From Balneolales bacterium (lineage in GTDB: Bacteria > Bacteroidota > Rhodothermia > Balneolales > Natronogracilivirgulaceae), in the NCBI GenBank assembly GCA_007131625.1, contig SLQC01000145.1, positions 1-10,763 of the forward strand: 10,763 bases of DNA, read 5' to 3'. Every line of letters begins with the position of its first letter. Positions within the stretch are counted from its first letter, which is position 1. Below the pieces are notes generated by a model, which searched no databases, was not told where the DNA came from, and was given only the letters and a program-made list of their open reading frames with translations. Of the stretch, positions 4,709 to 10,763 are shown in pieces. The position numbers and the translations under genes are program-made.

Positions 4709-7700
4709 ATGTCCAGACACCCAAACATCGAAATCTTCAAAAAACTCTTCAGAGCGCATCACAACACGCTGCATCGACGCCGGAATTTGAGTATTCTTTT
4801 GATTGGATCTGCGATACTTTTGGGGATTGTTTCCCTCTTTGTGCTGTTAGAAAGCTTATTCTTTCTCTCCCCGGCGATCAAAACGGGATTCTGGATACTC
4901 GCTATAGCCGCAGCTCTTGCAACGGGTTGGTGGACGGCATGGCACTTCACTGTTCCGGACTTCACTACATTCTACCGGTCAACTGCCGATCGGATCGGCC
5001 TGCCTGGTCTTCGCCATGTAATGGACCTGGTCAACAGTCGTACCTCCTTTCGTTCCGACCTGCTCGATGCCGCTGTGAAACAAAATTTCGAGCAGCTGTC
5101 CCGTCAGCAGCCCGACGACAAACTGACGGTGCACATCCGGAAGCATCGCATCACCCGTACCATGCAGCGAGCCGTTATTTTATTCGGCGGCGCACTGATG
5201 TTGCTCGTTTTCGTTTTCATCTTCCTTGACGATGCCTTCCATCGTAGCAGCACTTTCTGGATCTCTTATCAGCGTCCCATTCCTTTTGAATTTACCATTA
5301 CCCCTGGCGATACGACAATAGAACAGGGAAACACCTTTCAGGTCGCCGTACATTTCCCCGGTGACAGTCCCAACCAGGTTCGACTGGGTCTTCGGACCGA
5401 GCAAGAGAGCGAGTACCGGCTCCAGGGTATGTCCCGTAGCGACGACGGGACTTTTAAGTCACGAGAGTTGGAACTTTTTGAAGATGCCGATTATTTTCTG
5501 GAGATGGACAACTACCGAAGCGACCTCAAACATGTTCGGGTGGAATTACTTCCCCGGCTTCAGGATCTGGTAGTCTCGGTTCATCCACCCGGTTATACCG
5601 GCCAGGACAGTACAAAGCATACCTACCCACTCAACCGACTGGAAGCTCCGGCCGGGTCCCGGCTCGTGATCCAGACGCGAAGCAATAAACCCCTGGAGAT
5701 GCTTCGACTCATCGCAGAGAATAGCAGCGACACTCTCTCACTTTCTCCCGACACCCTTATCACAAAAGAAATCTCTGCCACAGCTGACGAAAGATACCAT
5801 TTTGAGATGCGTGATTCGTTCGGGCTTGCCAACAGCAATCCGTTCCGCTTCCGGCTCTCCGTGACAAATGACCTGCCGCCGCATGTCGAGATCCTCAGCC
5901 CTGACTCCTACGTGCACGATTTCGTATCTGAATCCATCCCCCTTTTGTATGAATTTGAAGATGATTACGGGTTTACTGCAACCGCGCTCCGTTACCGGTT
6001 GCACAAGGCCTTCCTCAACGAACCCGTCAGTGGCTCGGCCACCCTTGCTGTACCCAACCGAACCCGTGGAATTGCGGAATACGACTGGGATGTCAGCGAT
6101 ATGGGCCTCGGCCCGTTGGATCGACTGGAGTACTGGATCGAAATAACTGACAACAATGAAATAGACGGATACCAGACTACACGTTCATCCACGCATATCA
6201 TCGAGATACCGTCCCTCGCTTCGCGATTTTTCGAACAAGAGGAAAAGGAAGATCAAATTGACAACCGTTTTTCTGAAGTGGAGGATTCATACCGCAGGAT
6301 GCAGAATGATTTGGATCAATTGCGGGAGAGTATCCGGACAAATCCCGATGATGATTGGGAGCAGTCGCAGTTGCTTGATGACATACAGGATCAGCGAAGC
6401 GAAATCGAACAGCAGCTGGAAGATCTCAGGCGAGAGTTTGAAGAGCTGACAATGGATATGGAAAGCCGCGATCTGATGTCGGAGGAGACGGTAGAGCGCT
6501 ACCGGGAGCTGCAGCAACTGATGGAAGAGATCGACGACCCCGATATTCTCCGTATGCTTAAGGAAATGCAGGAGAATCTGAGTCAGTTCGACCAGAGCCA
6601 GCTTCGTGAACAGCTCGAGAACATTTCGTTCAACGAAGAGAGGTATCGGGAGCGGCTTGAGCGGACCATGGAGCTTTTCAAATCACTTCGACTCGATTCC
6701 GACCTCGATCGTATGTCCAAAATTATGGAAGACCTGGGTCAGCAGGAAGAAACACTGTCCCGGCAGGAGCAGTACGGTGAAGAAGAGCTTCAGCGTCAGG
6801 AGCAGATCCAGGAACAGATGAAGGAGTTATCGGAGAAGATGAAACAATTGCCAGAAAAGAGTCCTGCCCGGCGCCAGGAGCAGATGCAACAGATGAGTGA
6901 CGAATTGTCACAAATGATGGATGACCTCGACCGGCGACTTGAGGAGAATATCGACAAGATGCAGGATGGCGGAGCGGAGCCGTCGGAATTGCAGCAGGAA
7001 CAGCAGGACATGAGTCACGACATGGAAGAACTTTCACAGCAGCTGTCAGACTTGCGTGTTCAGATGCAACAGGAGTCGATCTCCATCAACTTGCAAGCTT
7101 TGCGATACGTTCTCGAAACACTGATCCTGCTCTCCGATGTGCAGGAGGATGTCGCCAAACGAACATCTGAATTGACTTCCAACAGTCCCGGTTTTATAGA
7201 ACAGGCGCGAAGACAGCGCAATATCAACAGTCAATTCAGTATGATTACCGATTCACTGTATCGTGTTTCCACTGAAATTCCGCAGTTTTCCAACAGGATT
7301 AACGACCGGAAACGAGAGATTGAGCGGCATATGAACCGTGCAACACAGTATCTCATCGATCGAAACCGCTCCCAAGCCACCGCCCAGGAGCACACATCTC
7401 TTGGCGGGCTCAACGAGATAGGTACAATGGTGGCGGATCTGCTGGATCAGTTAAATCAAATGGATGACGGTGACGATGGCGGACAAATGAGCATGCAGCA
7501 GATGATGGAGCAGATGCAGGAGATGTCGCAGGATCAGCAGCAGCTCAATCAGCAGATCCAGGATTTCATCAACGACATGCAGGGAGAGCGGTTGACACAG
7601 GATCATATGGAGCGGCTGGAACAGATGGCCCGGCAGCAAAACCGGATCCGTGAGCAGATGAAAGAGTTGCAACGCAGTGGGGGGCGTGAAGGGGATCGCC

Positions 7701-8056
7701 TGATGAGTGAAATGGAGCGCCTGGCTGAGGAGATGGAAGATGCTATCAACGACATGCGTGGCGGCTCTACCGACAAGTTGATGGAGGAGCGGCAGCATAA
7801 CATCCTCTCCCGGATGCTGGAAGTGGAAGAATCCGTGCACAAACGGGATGAAGACGAAGAGCAGCGTCTGGGTAAAACAGCGGAAGAATACGAAGCCCGT
7901 GAAGTTCCTGAACTGACCATGGAAGAGTTGAGACAGAAAATTCGCTCCGGAGCAGATCAGACGCATTATACCCGCTTCCGGGACGACTACCGCCGGTTGA
8001 TCGAACGCTATTTTCAGCTTATGGAAGAGACGCTTGAAGAGCCTGAGCGGTTTTGA
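4709..8056 (+). CDS. DUF4175-like membrane protein with long coiled coils
   Basis: A 1115-residue protein of unknown biochemical function. Two transmembrane helices at about 27-50 and 58-79 and a third at about 154-173 anchor it, leaving a large periplasmic part. Residues about 190-500 are beta-rich and look like tandem Ig-like modules (for example TPGDTTIEQGNTFQVAVHFP and PPHVEILSPDSYVHDF). From about 509 to 790 it is a near-continuous charged coiled coil, and about 920-1045 is a second one very rich in Gln, Met and Glu (MQQMMEQMQEMSQDQQQ). The C-terminus (about 1075-1115) is compact and carries RFRDDYRRLIERYF. This plan matches the DUF4175 proteins of Bacteroidota, which are typically found near MoxR, DUF58 and Bat genes and presumed to act in the envelope. 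The family call is from architecture and memory, not a profile search. The ribosome binding site is weak. The 3' end overlaps the HAD gene by 43 bp. Confidence 0.8.
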   Translation: MSRHPNIEIFKKLFRAHHNTLHRRRNLSILLIGSAILLGIVSLFVLLESLFFLSPAIKTGFWILAIAAALATGWWTAWHFTVPDFTTFYRSTADRIGLPGLRHVMDLVNSRTSFRSDLLDAAVKQNFEQLSRQQPDDKLTVHIRKHRITRTMQRAVILFGGALMLLVFVFIFLDDAFHRSSTFWISYQRPIPFEFTITPGDTTIEQGNTFQVAVHFPGDSPNQVRLGLRTEQESEYRLQGMSRSDDGTFKSRELELFEDADYFLEMDNYRSDLKHVRVELLPRLQDLVVSVHPPGYTGQDSTKHTYPLNRLEAPAGSRLVIQTRSNKPLEMLRLIAENSSDTLSLSPDTLITKEISATADERYHFEMRDSFGLANSNPFRFRLSVTNDLPPHVEILSPDSYVHDFVSESIPLLYEFEDDYGFTATALRYRLHKAFLNEPVSGSATLAVPNRTRGIAEYDWDVSDMGLGPLDRLEYWIEITDNNEIDGYQTTRSSTHIIEIPSLASRFFEQEEKEDQIDNRFSEVEDSYRRMQNDLDQLRESIRTNPDDDWEQSQLLDDIQDQRSEIEQQLEDLRREFEELTMDMESRDLMSEETVERYRELQQLMEEIDDPDILRMLKEMQENLSQFDQSQLREQLENISFNEERYRERLERTMELFKSLRLDSDLDRMSKIMEDLGQQEETLSRQEQYGEEELQRQEQIQEQMKELSEKMKQLPEKSPARRQEQMQQMSDELSQMMDDLDRRLEENIDKMQDGGAEPSELQQEQQDMSHDMEELSQQLSDLRVQMQQESISINLQALRYVLETLILLSDVQEDVAKRTSELTSNSPGFIEQARRQRNINSQFSMITDSLYRVSTEIPQFSNRINDRKREIERHMNRATQYLIDRNRSQATAQEHTSLGGLNEIGTMVADLLDQLNQMDDGDDGGQMSMQQMMEQMQEMSQDQQQLNQQIQDFINDMQGERLTQDHMERLEQMARQQNRIREQMKELQRSGGREGDRLMSEMERLAEEMEDAINDMRGGSTDKLMEERQHNILSRMLEVEESVHKRDEDEEQRLGKTAEEYEAREVPELTMEELRQKIRSGADQTHYTRFRDDYRRLIERYFQLMEETLEEPERF

Positions 8057-8784
8057 TCGATAATTTTCCTGTAGGCTTCCAGTACGCCGTGCGTTGCCTC
8101 ACCTTTCATTACACAGGCCTGTCTCCGAACCGCCTCAATAGCATTGGCCGGTGCAAAGGGCATTCCCACCCAATCCAGGGCTTTCAAATCACCAGTAGAG
8201 TCGCCGATATACGCTACCTCATTCGCCGTGACATCATGGCGCTCTGCAAAAATTTGCAAACCTGACGCTTTATTACAGGTTTTAGCAATAATATTTACCG
8301 AAATACTGGTGCTATGAACCTCAAATTCAGGAAATTCATCATTGATCATTCGGGTGGAAATCTCAAATATTTTTTTGATCTCATTCAGATCGATATGGAC
8401 AATCCCAACATCCGTACGCTTGGAAAACTCAAACACCGCATTTGGAAACTGCGGAAGAACGTCCCGGACAAACCACTTCCTTATTTCAGCTGATTTCCGC
8501 TCGATGTCTTCGGTAAAATTAGGCGACCATACCAATTTGTTGCTGACCGGATGATAGAAACCGCCACCACTTTCGAAAATAATGGTATTGTGAATACCCA
8601 GCCATTGAGCAGCCGCTTCAGCATACGGTAACGGCCGGCCTGTACACAAACTAAGCGCCGGGATGTGCTTTTCCTGCCCACTACGCATCTGAAGCGCACG
8701 AATTGATGAGATTGCATCCCAATCGGGGGAATGAAACGGATAAGTAAGGCAGCCGTCCATATCCAACACAAAATATTTGATCAT
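8014..8784 (-). CDS. HAD-superfamily phosphatase (HAD-IIB type)
   Basis: A 256-residue cytosolic hydrolase. Motif I is VLDMDGCLT (6-14) with nucleophile D8 and acid D10, motif II is LCTGR (46-50), the motif III lysine is in CNKASGL (170-176), and motif IV is YIGDSTGDL (192-200) with D195 and D199. The large cap between motifs II and III (about 80-165) is of the C2 type used by sugar-phosphate and phosphoglycolate phosphatases, so a small phosphorylated metabolite is the likely substrate. In a region also encoding glycerate kinase a link to glycerate or glycolate phosphates is tempting, but it is only inference. Motif IV has Gly where many relatives have Asn (GDSxND), but GDxxxD is kept. The last eleven residues are serine-rich and lie in the antisense overlap with the DUF4175 gene. 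ATG 8784 is clear; the upstream A-rich tract gives at best a weak ribosome site. Confidence 0.85.
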   Translation of the reverse strand: MIKYFVLDMDGCLTYPFHSPDWDAISSIRALQMRSGQEKHIPALSLCTGRPLPYAEAAAQWLGIHNTIIFESGGGFYHPVSNKLVWSPNFTEDIERKSAEIRKWFVRDVLPQFPNAVFEFSKRTDVGIVHIDLNEIKKIFEISTRMINDEFPEFEVHSTSISVNIIAKTCNKASGLQIFAERHDVTANEVAYIGDSTGDLKALDWVGMPFAPANAIEAVRRQACVMKGEATHGVLEAYRKIIDQNRSGSSSVSSIS

Positions 8785-8849
8785 GTCTGCTTTTTTATAA
8801 CTTATTGATTTCTCATTCTAATTATCTATTGTGGCAGAGGCACTTTTCC

Positions 8850-8865
8850 CTTCAATTATTTGAAG
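8850..8865 (-). terminator. Weak hairpin after the BatB-like gene
   Basis: CTTCAA (8850-8855) and TTGAAG (8860-8865) pair perfectly around a four-base loop, nine bases past the end of the BatB-like gene. The stem is AT-rich and no T-run follows on the minus strand, so termination would be inefficient and the HAD gene downstream may be co-transcribed. Confidence 0.25.
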
Positions 8866-8873
8866 AATATCTA

Positions 8874-9917
8874 TCATGATGGCTGCCTGTATCCCGGGAG
8901 CAACAGAGAGATGACAAAACAGAGTACACTTAAAATAGCCGGATAGTGATACCGGTTTTGATACCTTGTGATTTCCTCGGAAGCAAATAAACTGCGGTCC
9001 AGATAATCCAGTTGGCGGATAAATCCCTCTATATTGTGAGCGGTCCGGGATATCTGATAGTACTGTCCACCCGACATTGATGCCATTTCACGCAACTTTT
9101 CGGACTCAAGCCGGGTCGTCACTATGCGTCCTGAACGATCCCTGTGATAATTTTCGAAACGCTCGGTTTCGGCATCGGTCAACCGTATGTTTCCACCTTC
9201 TTCGGTACCGACACCCACCGTATAGATGTAGACTCCCATATCCAGAAGTTCTCGCAGAGATGCCTCATACTGATCAGAATGATCTTCTCCATCTGAAAAC
9301 AATAACAATACCCGGGCGGGTTCCGCAGCCCCTTGCCGCCCCGAACTGCCTCCATTCCGGCCGGAAGACCCGAATGCCGACACAGCCTCCCGGAACAGCA
9401 CATTGAAGTCAGTGGTAGTTGAAGGCATTATATCGGTATCCGCGATATCCAGAAACATCCGGAACGCAGAATAGTCAGTGGTGAGCGGGCAGTGAAGCAT
9501 TGCGTGTCCGGTAAAAACGATCAACCCTACCCGGTCGTTTTCGAGATTATCCAGCACACGACTTATCTCGAATTTCGCTTTTTCAAGCCGGTTGGGACGG
9601 ACATCTTCGGCTTTCATACTTTTCGACAGATCAATTGCCACGATCAAATCCAGTTGCTCGCGTTGTATCTCTCGTATCTCGGTACCGATTTTTGGTCCGG
9701 CCAGTGCTATAATCAGGAAAAATAATCCGGCATAAAACAGCCCTTCCCGGGCACGGATGGCTGCGGGAATTGGATGATTCTGGAGCCTGTTAAAAAGGGC
9801 ATCGGAGAAATAGTGTTCCCTCCGTGTGCGAATACGGTGCGACAGGTAACGGTTCAGTCCGAATATCACGGGAAGGAGCAGTAACAACCAAAATAAGCCG
9901 GGGGATTCCCAAATCAT
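8874..9917 (-). CDS. batB: BatB-like von Willebrand factor A membrane protein
   Basis: A 347-residue inner-membrane protein. Hydrophobic helices lie at about 7-25 and 60-76, the VWA domain runs from about 89 to 290 on the periplasmic or cytoplasmic side, and a last helix spans about 325-342. The metal-ion site is complete: DLSKS (96-100), PLTTDYS (144-150) and FSDGED (207-212). KAEDVRPNRLEKAK (102-115) and DRSGRIVTTRLESEKLREMA (260-279) are characteristic of BatB rather than BatA. Bat proteins belong to the MoxR-linked sets of Bacteroidota; their molecular role is poorly defined, with aerotolerance and envelope stress proposed. A Gly/Ser-rich insert (184-197) is unusual. The ATG overlaps the TGA of the glycerate kinase fragment (9914-9917). 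No BatA, BatC or MoxR gene is in the window. Confidence 0.85.
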   Translation of the reverse strand: MIWESPGLFWLLLLLPVIFGLNRYLSHRIRTRREHYFSDALFNRLQNHPIPAAIRAREGLFYAGLFFLIIALAGPKIGTEIREIQREQLDLIVAIDLSKSMKAEDVRPNRLEKAKFEISRVLDNLENDRVGLIVFTGHAMLHCPLTTDYSAFRMFLDIADTDIMPSTTTDFNVLFREAVSAFGSSGRNGGSSGRQGAAEPARVLLLFSDGEDHSDQYEASLRELLDMGVYIYTVGVGTEEGGNIRLTDAETERFENYHRDRSGRIVTTRLESEKLREMASMSGGQYYQISRTAHNIEGFIRQLDYLDRSLFASEEITRYQNRYHYPAILSVLCFVISLLLPGYRQPS

Positions 9918-10648
9918 TTATCTACCAGCACAATTTGTATATCCATAAGATTATTACCAGTAACGCCCGTAATGAGTAATCCGTCTACTTGATTGAAGAA
10001 ATTCCAGGAGTCGTTGTTTTTCAGGTACGATTCCGGATCAACGCCTTTTTTACGAGCATTTAGTCCGGTTTGGGCATTTCCAATAGCACCGGCGGCATTG
10101 GTTTCACCATCCCGCCCGTCGGTGCCACCGCTTAAAAATGTAATGTAATGCTGACCTTCCAGGGCTATCACGGCGCTCAGCACCATCTCCTGATTTCGTC
10201 CTCCTTTGCCGTCACCCTTAACCGTAACCGTTGATTCACCGTAATATATTAAAGCCGCAGGTTTGGGTACCGGCTGATCCCTGACCAGCACAACGACCGC
10301 TTCTTCAGCAATTTTCTTGGAGATTTTCCGGGCTTCCCCGGTCAAAAAACCTTCGTTCACCTTTGCATTGTAGCCAAGCGATGCTGCTTCTTGCCTGATC
10401 GCCTCGGCCACTTTTTCTGCGCTTGCGAGTATGTTGAAGCAGGTTTTATACTCATATCTGTCTGTTTCAGTCAGCCGGTCTGCGTCGTCCTTCTGTCGTT
10501 TCATTTCTTTTTCCAAAAACCGGATAATCGCAGAAGGAATTTTTTTATCGATATGATATTCCCTCATCAACGCAAGTGCCTCTGCCGCCGGAACCGGATC
10601 ATCGACCAATGGTCCGCTACCGATCACCGCAGGATCGTTGCCGGGCAT
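9914..10648 (-). CDS. Glycerate 2-kinase (MOFRL family), N-terminally truncated
   Basis: A 244-residue C-terminal portion of a glycerate kinase that phosphorylates D-glycerate to 2-phosphoglycerate using ATP. It opens at PGNDPAVIGSGPLVDDP (2-18), which in full-length proteins of about 420-450 residues lies near residue 200, and it contains the MOFRL domain with KGDGKGGRNQEM (144-155), SGGTDGRDGETNAAGA (173-188) and TGVTGNNLMDIQI (227-239). The usual hydrophobic strand ending in SDV ahead of PGNDP is missing. Upstream codons in frame reach a TGA at 10685-10687 after 12 residues unlike the family, and neither other minus frame resumes it. No ribosome binding site precedes the ATG. The gene has lost roughly 200 N-terminal residues and is probably inactive if translated. 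Its TGA overlaps the BatB-like ATG. Confidence 0.8.
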   Translation of the reverse strand: MPGNDPAVIGSGPLVDDPVPAAEALALMREYHIDKKIPSAIIRFLEKEMKRQKDDADRLTETDRYEYKTCFNILASAEKVAEAIRQEAASLGYNAKVNEGFLTGEARKISKKIAEEAVVVLVRDQPVPKPAALIYYGESTVTVKGDGKGGRNQEMVLSAVIALEGQHYITFLSGGTDGRDGETNAAGAIGNAQTGLNARKKGVDPESYLKNNDSWNFFNQVDGLLITGVTGNNLMDIQIVLVDK

Positions 10649-10763
10649 CTGATGCTCGAGGTCAGAAGGCAGGTCAGGATTCTTTCAAGCGTCGAGGGAT
10701 TGAAGCAGATGGCTACCTTCCCGTTCGGATTTATGCGGGAGCTGAAAAAAGAACACAGGATAG
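10649..10763 (+). pseudogene. Unrelated coding-like fragment running off the window
   Basis: From the glycerate kinase breakpoint onward the minus strand has no family-like frame, but two plus-strand frames are open to the edge. One (codons from 10648) ends in GIEADGYLPVRIYAGAEKR. The G-x-LPVR-I-Y-A core recalls a segment in the middle of YtcJ-type amidohydrolases, though this is a resemblance from memory over about 20 residues. The other frame offers an ATG at 10709 with GAGGG at 10694-10698, reading MATFPFGFMRELKKEHRI. They cannot both be real. The first would be an internal gene fragment with no start, consistent with a break or join at about 10650. Confidence 0.3.

Noticed and set aside
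4627..5229. 200-codon open frame on the plus strand
   Set aside because: It overlaps the first part of the DUF4175-like gene in another frame; the real frame shows membrane helices and family architecture.
7451..7966. 171-codon open frame on the minus strand
   Set aside because: It lies antisense to the Gln/Met-rich coil of the DUF4175-like gene. The Leu/His-rich translation is the expected complement of CAG/ATG-rich codons, not a gene.
1..10763. CRISPR array, defence island or toxin-antitoxin system
   Set aside because: No regularly spaced repeats with unique spacers and no cas, restriction, toxin or antitoxin motifs were seen on either strand.
1..10763. Insertion sequence or transposase
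   Set aside because: No DDE, tyrosine or serine recombinase motifs and no convincing terminal repeats with target duplications; only decayed hints in 71-1214.

Overview
The window reads as a chromosomal piece of a free-living bacterium of the Bacteroidota/Balneolota (FCB) side of the tree. This placement is an inference. It rests on a long DUF4175-type membrane coiled-coil protein close to a BatB-like von Willebrand A protein, a short MerR regulator of the type common in that group, generally weak Shine-Dalgarno sites, and tRNA genes with no encoded CCA. No gene here settles the genus.

Layout. Bases 1-1287 are an RNA and scar region. A tRNA-His cut by the window edge (1-70) and a complete tRNA-Glu (1215-1287) are separated by about 1.1 kb of AT-rich, gene-poor sequence. 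That stretch holds a perfect 24-bp tandem duplication, a 48-codon open relic, a 75-bp imperfect palindrome, a stunted TPR mini-gene with a good ribosome binding site, a 9-bp-stem hairpin, a triple 10-bp repeat, and a degenerate 3' half of a tRNA. It looks like the eroded remains of something inserted at a tRNA locus. From 1425 to 3259 on the minus strand lies a translationally coupled pair: a membrane glycosyltransferase 2 and a SAM methyltransferase. Divergent from it, on the plus strand, come a MerR regulator (3317-3652), a metallo-beta-lactamase-fold hydrolase (3746-4630) and the very large DUF4175-like protein (4709-8056). On the minus strand from the right are a C-terminal glycerate 2-kinase fragment, a BatB-like VWA protein overlapping it by ATGA, and a HAD phosphatase whose 3' end overlaps the DUF4175 gene tail to tail by 43 bp.

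How they fit together. The glycosyltransferase and methyltransferase probably act on a lipid-linked or cell-surface glycan at the inner membrane. The DUF4175 protein and the BatB-like protein are both membrane-anchored and belong to the gene sets usually found near MoxR ATPases and Bat proteins in this group, here split apart and in opposite orientation. Glycerate kinase and the HAD phosphatase are small-molecule metabolic enzymes. The glycerate kinase has lost its N-terminal half at about base 10650, where unrelated sequence with plus-strand coding character begins. That is either a genuine rearrangement or a chimeric join.

I did not find a clear new defence, CRISPR, toxin or secretion system. 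The most unusual places are the tRNA-flanked scar, the glycerate kinase breakpoint, and the DUF4175/BatB neighbourhood.
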